Made by a program: the position numbers and the translations under genes. From Pseudorhodobacter sp. (GTDB lineage Bacteria > Pseudomonadota > Alphaproteobacteria > Rhodobacterales > Rhodobacteraceae), in NCBI GenBank assembly GCA_029254215.1, contig JAQWYA010000020.1, positions 1 through 55,039 on the forward strand: a stretch of DNA of 55,039 nt, given 5' to 3'. A model generated the notes under the pieces. It was not told the origin of the DNA. It was given only the letters and a program-made list of their open reading frames with translations, and did no database searches. This document shows positions 26,272-34,533 of the stretch, piece after piece (position 1 is the first letter of the stretch; each line of letters starts with the position of its first letter).

Positions 26272-26901
26272 ATGGACGCAGCAGAGGTTGAGGCGCATTT
26301 TACCCGCAGCGATGGCAGCTATTTGTTTGCCCGCTGGGGCCGCCCGATTGTGCCGGTGGTGTTTGGCGTCAGCGAGGAAACCCTGTCGGTCGTCAAGGGA
26401 GCGATTGAGGCTGTCGTGGCGCTCGCCGGCCACAAGATGGCCGAAACGGATATGGAACTGGGCGCGAACCTGATGCTGTTCTTTTGCCGCGATTGGGCGG
26501 AACTGCCGCAAGTCCCCAATCTGGACCGGCTGATCCCGGATCTTGGCCCGCTCTGCGCCAAGCTGGAGGCGGGGGACGCCAATCAATACCGGATTTTCCG
26601 CTTTGATGAAAAGGGCGCCATTCGCGCGGCCTTTGTCTTTGTTCGGATGGATGCGGCGCTGGCCGATGTTCCCGCCGAAACCCTTGCGCTTAGTCAGGCC
26701 GTGCAGGTGATCCTGCTGTGGTCAGATCAGGCGTTTGTCGGGCGGTCGCCGCTTGGTCAGGCTGGAGAGCGGGTGATCCTGCGCCCCGAGATTGGCGCGC
26801 TGATCCGGGCGGGCTATGACGCGGTGTTGCCTGCGGTGGCGCAAGACCCAAGCCATGCCCTGCGCCTTGCTGCCCGCGTTTCGCTGGCGCAACAGGCTTA
26901 G
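26272..26901 (+). CDS. Conserved-looking soluble protein of unknown function
   Basis: 209 residues with no signal peptide, membrane segment or motif I can name. The composition is that of a normal globular protein (balanced charges, regular hydrophobic spacing). It follows ruvB by 101 bases and is preceded by GAAGGGGG. Its TAG stop overlaps the convergent gene's stop (TTAG at 26898-26901). It may be a lineage-specific gene of the ruv-tol interval. Confidence 0.75.
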   Translation: MDAAEVEAHFTRSDGSYLFARWGRPIVPVVFGVSEETLSVVKGAIEAVVALAGHKMAETDMELGANLMLFFCRDWAELPQVPNLDRLIPDLGPLCAKLEAGDANQYRIFRFDEKGAIRAAFVFVRMDAALADVPAETLALSQAVQVILLWSDQAFVGRSPLGQAGERVILRPEIGALIRAGYDAVLPAVAQDPSHALRLAARVSLAQQA

Positions 26902-27230
26902 CCGATCAGACGCAACACAAGGATCAGGGCTGTGGCCGCAAGCCCGAAGGTCACGCCTTGCAGCAAGGGCAACAAGTCGCCACCCAGCCGAAGACCGCTT
27001 TGATACGCGCCGCGCAGCATCGCCTGCCAACGAAGGCGGGTTGAAAACAGCTTGATGTCGCCGGGCGCGGTGATCAGCATGATCCCTGTCAGGGTCAGAC
27101 AGATCACCACAATCGCCATATCCAGCGTGCCGACGCCTGCCATGTGATGCTGTGCACCCATGGCAAAAGAAAGGGGGGCCGACAGCATCACACTGCCAGG
27201 CGGGATCAGGAAAAACAGAATTGCCTGCAT
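26898..27230 (-). CDS. Small membrane protein of unknown function
   Basis: 110 residues with three hydrophobic segments (about 2-22, 33-53 and 90-108), hence likely an inner-membrane protein. I do not recognise it. ATG 27228-27230 was chosen because the hydrophobic N-terminus starts there. Convergent with and overlapping the previous gene by 4 bases. Confidence 0.65.
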   Translation of the reverse strand: MQAILFFLIPPGSVMLSAPLSFAMGAQHHMAGVGTLDMAIVVICLTLTGIMLITAPGDIKLFSTRLRWQAMLRGAYQSGLRLGGDLLPLLQGVTFGLAATALILVLRLIG

Positions 27231-27505
27231 AACAAACCCTTTCGACGACACGTTACTTAACAACACTCCCCTGAAAGATCGGTTAATTCAGGGTCGTTTC
27301 TTGCCCAAAAAGCGATCAAATAAAGGCAAGGCTGTTGGCAAACCCAACCATCCTACCTTCGTTGTCTGGGGCCTTCGCGGCAATCCTCTCAATTGGATTG
27401 GGTTCGGGGCAAAGGGGCAGGATTTCCTCTATCGATAAGTCATAGGCCCCGAGGCTTGAGGATGGGGCCCAGACCTGTTTCACTCTGCCAAAAAGGAACG
27501 GGCGG
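27231..27505. promoter_or_regulatory. 275-bp divergent region upstream of ybgC
   Basis: Holds inverted repeats CCCTGAA/TTCAGGG (27268-27274 with 27287-27293) and CAATCC/GGATTG (near 27380-27400). The ybgC-tol promoter should lie here; I could not place it with confidence. AAAAAGGAACGG just before 27506 supplies the ybgC ribosome binding site. Confidence 0.4.
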
Positions 27506-27913
27506 ATGACACATCGATTTGCGTTGCGGGTTTATTACGAAGATACCGATCTTGCGGGCATCGTCTATTACGCGAATTATCTGAAATTCATTGAACGGGC
27601 GCGGTCGGAATGGGTGCGCGCGATGGGGGTCGATCAGAAGGCGCTGAAATCCGGGGCGGGGCTGGTCTTTGCGGTTCGCAGGCTGGTGGCCGACTATCTG
27701 CGCCCGGCGATTTACGATGACCTGCTGGAAGTCCGGACCGCGCCCAAAGCTGTTTCTGGCGCGCGGATTGTCCTTGATCAGTCGGTCTGGCGCGGGGAGG
27801 ATCGTTTGTTTGAGGCGGAGGTTACCTTGGTTTGCCTTGGGGCTGCAGGCGCACCCGCCCGCCTGCCAGAGCCTTTGCGATCACGGTTTATGGCAAGCCT
27901 GCCCACGCCCTGA
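27506..27913 (+). CDS. ybgC: Acyl-CoA thioesterase YbgC (Tol-Pal associated)
   Basis: 135 residues, single hot-dog domain. The 4HBT signature Y-Y-E-D-T-D-L-A-G-I-V-Y-Y-A-N-Y contains the catalytic Asp in the DT-D-x-x-G stretch. It hydrolyses acyl-CoA or acyl-ACP thioesters at the membrane and is the usual first gene of tol-pal. tolQ follows after 169 bases. Confidence 0.95.
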   Translation: MTHRFALRVYYEDTDLAGIVYYANYLKFIERARSEWVRAMGVDQKALKSGAGLVFAVRRLVADYLRPAIYDDLLEVRTAPKAVSGARIVLDQSVWRGEDRLFEAEVTLVCLGAAGAPARLPEPLRSRFMASLPTP

Positions 27914-28005
27914 AACATGATCCGGCCCCAAACCGGCAAAAAAACGCGTATTGCCCGAAATAACCGGTCTGGCGGCGGCTTTTTGCCCGTTCACAATGTG
28001 ATGTA

Positions 28006-28035
28006 TTGGCATTGGCGACGGAAAGCGGATAGAAT
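28006..28035 (+). promoter_or_regulatory. Candidate sigma-70 type promoter for tolQRAB
   Basis: TTGGCA (28006-28011), an 18-base spacer and TAGAAT (28030-28035) lie 48 bases before the tolQ ATG, inside the 169-base gap after ybgC. The match is good but not decisive. Confidence 0.4.
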
Positions 28036-28082
28036 TGCGTCTAATCAAAGGCCGAATAACGGCCCTTAGCAGAGCAGGCGCT

Positions 28083-28778
28083 ATGGACACGGATACCCTT
28101 GCGGCGGCGCGAGAGATTGATTTCTCGCTTCTGGCGCTTTTTGCACGCGCAACCCTGACCGTCAAACTGGTCATGCTGATGTTGTTGGTCATGTCCTTCT
28201 GGTCATGGTCGATCATCATCCGCAAACATCTTTCCTTTGCCTTGGCCCGGCGCGAGGCTGCGACCTTCGATCAGGCTTTCTGGTCGGGAGAGCCGCTGGA
28301 CGAGTTGTTTGAAAAGATCGGCGAAGATCCGAAAGGCGCTTCGGAGAAGATCTTTGCCAGCGGGATGCTGGAATGGCGGCGCAGCCATCGGCAGGATGGC
28401 GGCATGATTGCGGGCGCGCAGGCGCGGATTGATCGCAGCATGGATGTGGCGATTGCCAAGCAAAGCGAAAAGCTGAACCAAGGCCTCGCGTTTCTGGCCA
28501 CCACGGGTTCGACCGCGCCTTTCATCGGGCTGTTCGGTACCGTCTGGGGCATCAAACACGCGTTTGAACAGATTGCCATCAGTCAGAACACCAACCTTGC
28601 CGTCGTCGCCCCCGGTATTGCCGAGGCGCTTTTGGCCACGGGGATCGGCCTTGTCGCGGCCATCCCGGCGGTGGTGTTTTACAACAAGCTGAACGCGGAT
28701 AGCGAACGGATCATCGGCGGCTATGAGGCTTTTGCCGATGAATTCGCGACCATCCTCTCGCGCCAGTTGGACGCCTGA
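28083..28778 (+). CDS. tolQ: Tol-Pal system proton-channel subunit TolQ
   Basis: 231 residues, inner membrane, ExbB/TolQ/MotA family. Three membrane helices are seen (about 20-43, 135-155, 170-195), with the conserved T-x-x-x-I-G-L-F-G-T-V-W-G-I motif in the second. With TolR it uses the proton gradient to drive TolA during outer-membrane constriction at division. ATG 28083 gives the normal N-terminus. tolR follows after 3 bases. Confidence 0.95.
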   Translation: MDTDTLAAAREIDFSLLALFARATLTVKLVMLMLLVMSFWSWSIIIRKHLSFALARREAATFDQAFWSGEPLDELFEKIGEDPKGASEKIFASGMLEWRRSHRQDGGMIAGAQARIDRSMDVAIAKQSEKLNQGLAFLATTGSTAPFIGLFGTVWGIKHAFEQIAISQNTNLAVVAPGIAEALLATGIGLVAAIPAVVFYNKLNADSERIIGGYEAFADEFATILSRQLDA

Positions 28779-28781
28779 GCG

Positions 28782-29252
28782 ATGGGGGCGGGGGTCATGA
28801 AACGGCAAGGCGGGGGGCGGCGCGGGCGCAGGCGCGGCCAGTCTGCGGCCATGTCCGAAATCAACGTGACGCCGTTTGTCGATGTGATGCTGGTGTTGTT
28901 GATCATCTTCATGGTTGCCGCACCTTTGCTGACGGTCGGCGTGCCGATTGAACTGCCGAAAACCGCCGCCGAGGCCTTGCCCACCGAACAGGAAGAGCCG
29001 CTGACGATCACCATGGCTGCCGATGGCCGTATTCTGATCCAGACGCAGGAAGTGGCCGAAGGGGAGCTGATCCCCAAGCTGCAAGCCATTGCTTCGGAAC
29101 GCACAAGCGACAAGATCTTCCTGCGGGCCGATGGCGCGATTGCCTATGCGCGCGTCGCACAGGTGATGGGCGCGTTGAATGCGGGCGGGTTTCGCAACAT
29201 CGGCCTTGTGACGGATACGGACGGGCCGAGCTTCGGCGCGACAGGCGGCTAG
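28782..29252 (+). CDS. tolR: Tol-Pal system protein TolR
   Basis: 156 residues, ExbD/TolR family. A basic N-terminus precedes the signature SEINVTPFVDVMLVLLIIFMV, whose Asp is the proton-carrying residue of the single membrane helix. A periplasmic domain follows. ATG 28782 is given; ATG 28797 is a possible alternative. Lies between tolQ and tolA with gaps of 3 and 9 bases. Confidence 0.94.
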   Translation: MGAGVMKRQGGGRRGRRRGQSAAMSEINVTPFVDVMLVLLIIFMVAAPLLTVGVPIELPKTAAEALPTEQEEPLTITMAADGRILIQTQEVAEGELIPKLQAIASERTSDKIFLRADGAIAYARVAQVMGALNAGGFRNIGLVTDTDGPSFGATGG

Positions 29253-29261
29253 GCCTTCACG

Positions 29262-30413
29262 ATGGACAAGGGCACCCTTTACTCCGGGATCGGGCATATC
29301 GGCCTGATCGCCTATGTGGCGATCGGGGGGCTGTTCTTTCGGCATGAGAACCCCGAACCGGTTGCGGTGACGGAAGTCTCGCTGTTGTCCAGTTCAGAGT
29401 TTGAGGCTTTGCTTGCGGCCTCGCCCACCGCGCCGCCGCCGGACCCTGCACAGACCGAGATTGCAACGCCCGCCCCTGTGGTGACCGAGCCGCAGGACGC
29501 GCCGCGCCTGCCCACCCCGGATGCGCCCGTGACCCCTGTTGTGACCCCGGCGCCGCGCCCCGCGCCGGCACCCGAGGCTGCCCCCGATGTGGCCGAGATT
29601 GCCGCGGTGCCGGCCCCCGATCTGCCGCCCGAGCCGACGCCACCCGCCCCGGTGGCCAGCCTTGAGCCGCCGATCAACGCGCCGGTCACCGAAGACCGCC
29701 CGCGCCCGCGCCCGGCCACCCGCGTGGCCCCGCAGCCCAGCGAAGCGCCCGCACCCGATGCCGCGCCCGACCCGACCCCGACCCCCGCCGTGACGCCCGA
29801 AGCGGCCCCGGAGGCCGAGGTGGTTGTCGAAGAACGCCCCGAAACAGCCCCGGAAGAAGCCGGGACCGAGCTTGCGACCGAGGCCAACAAGCCCGAACCG
29901 CTGGCCCCGTCGAGTTCCAGCCGCCCGCGTCCGCGCCCTGCGCGCACCGAAACCGCGGTGGTTGCGGATAATCCGGCCCCGGCAAGCGCCGAGACCGAGG
30001 CTCCGCGCGACGCGATTGCCGATGCGGTGGCAGCTGCGATGGCCGAAACATCCTCGGCCCCCGCGGCCGCGCCCGAAGCCCCCGCTGGCCCGCCGATGAC
30101 CAGCGGCGAAAAAGACGCGCTGCGCTTTGCTGTGCAGCAATGCTGGAACGTCGGCTCGCTGTCGACGGATGCGCTGCGCACCACGGTTGTGGTAGCGGTC
30201 AGCATCGCCGAGACGGGCGTGCCGGATGCGGGGTCGATCCGGATGATTGATTTCAGCGGCGGGACAGAAGGCGCTGCCCGCCAAGCCTATGAGGCCGCCA
30301 GACGAGCGATTATCCGCTGCGGGGCCACCGGCTTCAAACTTCCCCCTGAAAAATATGAACAATGGCGTAATGTCGAAATGGTATTCAACCCCGAGAACAT
30401 GAGGATCAAATGA
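29262..30413 (+). CDS. tolA: Envelope-spanning protein TolA
   Basis: 383 residues. One N-terminal membrane helix (about 7-25) is followed by a long Pro/Ala/Glu-rich periplasmic arm (about 50-275) of low complexity, and a C-terminal TonB/TolA-like domain (about 280-383) with the Cys pair in Q-Q-C-W-N and I-I-R-C-G. It links TolQR to TolB and Pal. In place of the Lys/Ala helical arm of E. coli TolA the arm here is Pro-rich, as in other alphaproteobacteria. The stop overlaps the tolB start (ATGA at 30410-30413). Confidence 0.9.
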   Translation: MDKGTLYSGIGHIGLIAYVAIGGLFFRHENPEPVAVTEVSLLSSSEFEALLAASPTAPPPDPAQTEIATPAPVVTEPQDAPRLPTPDAPVTPVVTPAPRPAPAPEAAPDVAEIAAVPAPDLPPEPTPPAPVASLEPPINAPVTEDRPRPRPATRVAPQPSEAPAPDAAPDPTPTPAVTPEAAPEAEVVVEERPETAPEEAGTELATEANKPEPLAPSSSSRPRPRPARTETAVVADNPAPASAETEAPRDAIADAVAAAMAETSSAPAAAPEAPAGPPMTSGEKDALRFAVQQCWNVGSLSTDALRTTVVVAVSIAETGVPDAGSIRMIDFSGGTEGAARQAYEAARRAIIRCGATGFKLPPEKYEQWRNVEMVFNPENMRIK

Positions 30414-31747
30414 TGGTGATCAGAGCCCTCAGCCCCGCAATCTTGCTGGCCTTGCTTGTGACCGGGGTGTTTGCGCCCCCTGCGGCGGCCCAGAATGGCC
30501 CGTTGCGGATCGAGATCACCGAAGGCGTGATCGAGCCTTTGCCCTTTGCGGCCCCTGATTTTGTGGCCGAGAATGCGGCGGCCTCGGAGTATGCGCGCAA
30601 TATCTCGCGGGTGATTGCCTCGGACCTTTCGGGAACCGGGTTGTTTCGGGAAATCCCGGCCTCGGCCCATATCGGGCGGGTGTCCAGCTTTGATGCGCCT
30701 GTGTCTTATCCCGATTGGAAGGCGATCAACGCGCAGGCGCTGATCACCGGGGCGGTCAGCGCCAGCGGTGACCGGATTGTCGTGAAGTTCCGGCTGTTTG
30801 ACATCTTTTCGGGCCAGCAGCTTGGCGAGGGTCTGCAATTTGCGGGCACGCCGCAAAGCTGGCGGCGGATGGCGCATAAGGTGGCCGATGCCGTCTATAG
30901 CCGGATCACGGGCGAGGGCGGCTATTTTGACAGCCGGGTGGTTTTCGTGTCTGAAAGCGGGCCGAAGAACCAGCGGCTCAAGCGGCTTGCGGTGATGGAT
31001 TATGACGGGGCGAATATCCAGTTTCTGACGGATAGCGGCTCGATCGTGCTGGCCCCGCGCTTTTCGCCCTCGGGCGATCGCGTGGCCTATACCAGCTTTG
31101 AATCTGGCGTGCCCTCGGTCGTGTTGCTGGATGTGGCCTCAGTGCAGCGCCGCCCGCTTTTGAACAATGTGCAAGGCATGAGCGTCGCGCCTTCGTTTTC
31201 GCCCGATGGCCGCACGGTGGTGTTTTCCATCGCGCAATCGGGCAATTCCGATATTTACACGATGGATATCGCCTCGGGCAGCAGCACCCGTCTGACCAGC
31301 GCGCCCTCGATTGAAACCGCGCCCAGCTTTTCGCCGGATGGCAGTCAGATCGTGTTTGAAAGCGACCGTTCGGGCAATCAGCAGATCTATGTGATGTCGG
31401 CGGGCGGAGGAGAGCCGCGGCGGATTTCCAACGGGGCGGGGCGCTATGGCACGCCGGTCTGGTCGCCGCGCGGCGATCTGATTGCCTTTACCAAGCAAAA
31501 TCAGGGGCGGTTCCACATTGGCGTGATGCGCACGGATGGCTCGGAAGAGCGTCTGTTGACCGCGTCTTTCCTCGATGAGGGCCCGACCTGGGCGCCCAAT
31601 GGCCGGGTGATCATGTTCACCCGTGAGACGGCGGGCGAGGGCGGGCAGCCCGCGCTTTATTCGGTCGATATTTCGGGGCGCAACCTGCGGCGCGTGGAAA
31701 CCGGCGGATCGGCCTCGGACCCGGCATGGTCGCCGCTGTTGCCGTAA
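30410..31747 (+). CDS. tolB: Periplasmic Tol-Pal protein TolB
   Basis: 445 residues. A Sec signal peptide ends near residue 27 (P-P-A-A-A before Q-N-G). The N-terminal domain is followed by a six-bladed beta-propeller made of WD40-like repeats (S-F-S-P-D-G and related segments recur at roughly 43-residue spacing). TolB interacts with TolA and Pal. Overlap with tolA by 4 bases implies translational coupling. Confidence 0.96.
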   Translation: MMVIRALSPAILLALLVTGVFAPPAAAQNGPLRIEITEGVIEPLPFAAPDFVAENAAASEYARNISRVIASDLSGTGLFREIPASAHIGRVSSFDAPVSYPDWKAINAQALITGAVSASGDRIVVKFRLFDIFSGQQLGEGLQFAGTPQSWRRMAHKVADAVYSRITGEGGYFDSRVVFVSESGPKNQRLKRLAVMDYDGANIQFLTDSGSIVLAPRFSPSGDRVAYTSFESGVPSVVLLDVASVQRRPLLNNVQGMSVAPSFSPDGRTVVFSIAQSGNSDIYTMDIASGSSTRLTSAPSIETAPSFSPDGSQIVFESDRSGNQQIYVMSAGGGEPRRISNGAGRYGTPVWSPRGDLIAFTKQNQGRFHIGVMRTDGSEERLLTASFLDEGPTWAPNGRVIMFTRETAGEGGQPALYSVDISGRNLRRVETGGSASDPAWSPLLP

Positions 31748-31758
31748 GATTTCGTGAA

Positions 31759-31781
31759 TATTGCCCAATTACCTTGGGCGA
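31759..31781 (+). other. Hairpin between tolB and pal
   Basis: ATTGCCCAA (31759-31767) pairs with TTGGGCGAT (31773-31781) over 9 bp including one wobble, with a TTACC loop. No T run follows. It may be an mRNA processing or protection element that sets the higher Pal level relative to TolB. Confidence 0.5.
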
Positions 31782-31840
31782 TCAAAACTGCTACTCTGGC
31801 GCAAATCGGGCCAAGAAACGTGAAGAAAAGGACGAAAACA

Positions 31841-32359
31841 ATGTCATATCTCCCCAAAGTGCTGCTGGTCGTGGCAGCGTTCGGCCTTGCGGCCTGTAAC
31901 AATCCGGATCGGTTCCGGGGCAGCGATGGGATGGGCGGAACGGGGGCCGGCGGGATTGACAGCTCGTCGCTTGGCTCGGCCAGCGATCCGCGCTCGGTCG
32001 CGTATTTCCAGCAGACCCTGGGCGACCGGATCTTCTTTGCGGTCGATCAAAGCACCCTTTCGGATGAGGCGCGTGGCACCTTGGTGCAACAGGCGCAGTG
32101 GCTGATTACCAATCAGGGCTATGCGGTCGTGATGGAAGGCCATGCCGATGAGCAGGGCACGCGGATCTACAACCTTAACCTCAGCGAAAAGCGGGCCAAT
32201 GCGGCGCGCGATTTCCTGATCTCGCAGGGCGTCTCGCCAGAGCGGGTGCGCACCATCGGCTATGGCAAGGAACGCCCGGTCGAAGTCTGTTCCTCTGAGG
32301 ATTGCTATTCGCGCAACCGCCGCGCCGTGACGGTGCTGTCCTTGGGCGCGGGGAGCTGA
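31841..32359 (+). CDS. pal: Peptidoglycan-associated lipoprotein Pal
   Basis: 172 residues. A lipoprotein signal ends at the lipobox L-A-A-C with C19 as the acylated residue. The C-terminal OmpA-like domain carries the peptidoglycan-binding segment (E-G-H-A-D-E-Q-G-T and N-L-x-L-S-E-K-R-A). It anchors the outer membrane to the wall. AGGAC lies about 10 bases before the ATG at 31841. Confidence 0.96.
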   Translation: MSYLPKVLLVVAAFGLAACNNPDRFRGSDGMGGTGAGGIDSSSLGSASDPRSVAYFQQTLGDRIFFAVDQSTLSDEARGTLVQQAQWLITNQGYAVVMEGHADEQGTRIYNLNLSEKRANAARDFLISQGVSPERVRTIGYGKERPVEVCSSEDCYSRNRRAVTVLSLGAGS

Positions 32360-32363
32360 TCTG

Positions 32364-33200
32364 ATGCGGGTATGGGGCAGCAAAAGCTTTCGGATCATGG
32401 GTTTGGGCGTCGTTTTGGCGGCAGTCCTGCCGCTGTCGGCCCTTGCACAGGACCGGGCGCAGACGCTGGCCGATATCCGGCAGGAACTGGTCGTGATGAA
32501 CCAGCTGATGCTGGAATTGCGGCGGGAGCTGTCGACCACCTCGGGCGTGGGATTGCAGCTTGACGGCAGTTCCACCCTTGGGCGCGTTGACGCCTTCGAG
32601 GCGGCGCTGACCCAACTGACCGCCAAGACCGAAGCGCTGGAGTTTCGGATCAACCAGATCGTAGCGGATGGCACCAACCGTCTGGGCGATTTGGAGTTCC
32701 GACTGGTGGAACTGGAGGGCGGCGATCTGGGCGCGATCGGCCAGACGCCAACCTTGGGCGGCGGGGCGGCGGTTTCCGTCCCCTCGACCCCCGCGCCGGA
32801 GGCTGGCGCTTCCTTGGCGACGAATGAACAGGCGGATTTCGACCGGGCTCAGGCGGTGCTCGCTTCCGGTGACTTTCGCGCCGCCGCGGACCTCTTTGCG
32901 GCCTTTGCCCAGACCTATACGGGTGGACCGCTGACAGCGCAGGCGCATTATCAGCGCGGTGAGGCGCTCAGCAATCTGGGCGAAACCGGCAATGCCGCCC
33001 GCGCTTGGCTCGATGCTTTTTCCACCGATATGGCGGGGCCGCTTGCGCCTGAGGCGCTGTTGAAGGTGGGTCGGGCCTTGGGTGAATTGGGCCAGACGCC
33101 CGAAGCTTGTGTGACCCTCGCCGAAGTGGGCAACCGCTTTCCCGGCGGGCAGCCCGCTGCCGATGCGGCTGCGTCGGCGCAGGCGCTGAACTGCTTCTGA
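32364..33200 (+). CDS. cpoB: Tol-Pal system coordinator CpoB (YbgF)
   Basis: 278 residues. The signal peptide ends near residue 28 (L-S-A-L-A). An N-terminal coiled coil (about 32-110, heptad-rich) is followed by a linker and TPR repeats from about 155 to the end, as in YbgF/CpoB, which coordinates wall synthesis with outer-membrane constriction. Starts 4 bases after pal. Confidence 0.93.
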   Translation: MRVWGSKSFRIMGLGVVLAAVLPLSALAQDRAQTLADIRQELVVMNQLMLELRRELSTTSGVGLQLDGSSTLGRVDAFEAALTQLTAKTEALEFRINQIVADGTNRLGDLEFRLVELEGGDLGAIGQTPTLGGGAAVSVPSTPAPEAGASLATNEQADFDRAQAVLASGDFRAAADLFAAFAQTYTGGPLTAQAHYQRGEALSNLGETGNAARAWLDAFSTDMAGPLAPEALLKVGRALGELGQTPEACVTLAEVGNRFPGGQPAADAAASAQALNCF

Positions 33201-33205
33201 CCCCA

Positions 33206-34459
33206 GTGGCGGACCCTGCCGCAGCCATTCCCGCAACGCTTGAAGCCGCTGTTCTGGCCGCCGTGCCGGGGAATGCGACCCTGCGCCTTGGTGTCGCGGT
33301 GTCGGGGGGCAGTGACTCCATGGCGCTGATGCAGGTCGCGGCGGGCGTTGCGCGTCAGCGCCGCTGGGATTTGCAGGCGGTCACGGTGGATCATGCGTTG
33401 CGCGCCGAGGCCGCTGACGAGGCTGCGATGGTGGGGCAAGTTGCCCGCTCTTTGGGGCTTGAACATGCGGTTTTGCGCTGGTCGCATGGGGCGATTGGCG
33501 GGAACCTGCAAGATCAGGCGCGCCGCGCTCGCTATGAGTTGCTGGCCGATTGGGCGGCGCGCCAAAGCATCAGCACAGTCTTGTTGGGCCATACCGCCGA
33601 TGATCAGGCGGAAACGCTGCTGATGGGGCTTGCGCGCGGCGCGGGGCTTGAGGGTCTTTGCGGAATGCGCCCGGCCTGGAGGCAAGGCGGGGCCGTTTTT
33701 GCGCGGCCGTTTCTGGATGTGCCGCGCGCCGACCTGCGGGCGTTTTTGCAAGCGCGCGGCGTGGGGTGGGTGGACGATCCCTCCAACAGCAATCCGAAGT
33801 TTACCCGCGTCCGCGCACGGCAGGTTTTGAAAGCTTTACAAGGGCTTGCGATTACGCCTGCGCAGCTTGCCGGAACCGCGCGGCATCTGGCCCGCGCACA
33901 ATCCGCCCTTGAAAGCGCTGCCGCTGAGGCTTGCGCCGCGCTTTGCCAGATCAGGGCGGGGGCGGTTGTGGTAGAGAGGGACGGCTTTGCCGCGACAGAG
34001 CCCGAACTGGCGCGGCGGATCGTTTTGGCCGCGCTCCGCTGGATTTCGGGGGCGGAATATGCCCCCCGCGCGGCCTCGGTCGCACGGTTTCAAGAGGCGA
34101 TGACCAAGGGTCGCTCGGCCACGCTGTGGGGCTGTCGGCTGCGGCGGCGCGGCGATCAGCTTTGGATCACGCGAGAGGCGGCGGCCTTGGGCGGCGCTTG
34201 CCCCGCCACCGAAATCTGGGATGGCCGCTGGCGCATGGAGGGGCCGTTCGCCCCCGGACAAACAATCGCCGCTTTGGGACCGGCTGGCCTTGCGCGCTGC
34301 CCGGCTTGGCGGGACACGGGGCTGAGCCGCGATGCGCTGGTCGTCAGCCCCGCAATATGGTACGATGACCTCCTGATCGCTGCCCCGTTGGCCGGGTTTT
34401 CCGAAGGTTGGAAGGCCCGAATTGTCGCGGGGGAGGCCCTATTTCCAGTATCGCATTGA
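33206..34459 (+). CDS. tilS: tRNA(Ile)-lysidine synthetase TilS
   Basis: About 417 residues. The PP-loop ATP site is SGGSDS at about 33-38, followed by D-H-A-L-R and the G-H-T-A-D-D-Q-A-E-T motif typical of TilS. It converts C34 of tRNA-Ile(CAU) to lysidine, an essential reaction. No ATG is available; GTG 33206, five bases after the cpoB stop, gives a normal N-terminus. The open frame continues upstream inside cpoB without similarity. A weak ribosome binding site suggests coupling to cpoB. Confidence 0.92.
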   Translation: MADPAAAIPATLEAAVLAAVPGNATLRLGVAVSGGSDSMALMQVAAGVARQRRWDLQAVTVDHALRAEAADEAAMVGQVARSLGLEHAVLRWSHGAIGGNLQDQARRARYELLADWAARQSISTVLLGHTADDQAETLLMGLARGAGLEGLCGMRPAWRQGGAVFARPFLDVPRADLRAFLQARGVGWVDDPSNSNPKFTRVRARQVLKALQGLAITPAQLAGTARHLARAQSALESAAAEACAALCQIRAGAVVVERDGFAATEPELARRIVLAALRWISGAEYAPRAASVARFQEAMTKGRSATLWGCRLRRRGDQLWITREAAALGGACPATEIWDGRWRMEGPFAPGQTIAALGPAGLARCPAWRDTGLSRDALVVSPAIWYDDLLIAAPLAGFSEGWKARIVAGEALFPVSH

Positions 34460-34483
34460 ACACCGGAAACTAATGGCTATCTT
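34456..34483 (+). promoter_or_regulatory. Candidate ftsH promoter
   Basis: TTGAAC (34456-34461), a 16-base spacer and TATCTT (34478-34483) lie 50 bases before the ftsH start. It could be read by the housekeeping sigma factor; the -35 also partly resembles the heat-shock CTTGAA, but the -10 is a poor heat-shock match. Confidence 0.35.
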
Positions 34484-34533
34484 AAGCGCCAAACCGGTGG
34501 CCATTGCTGCCGCGTATCCAAGGGAGAAGCTTC

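Noticed and set aside
29312-30205. 297-codon - strand frame opposite tolA
   Set aside because: Gly/Ser/Ala repeats are simply the complement of the Pro/Ala/Glu arm of TolA.
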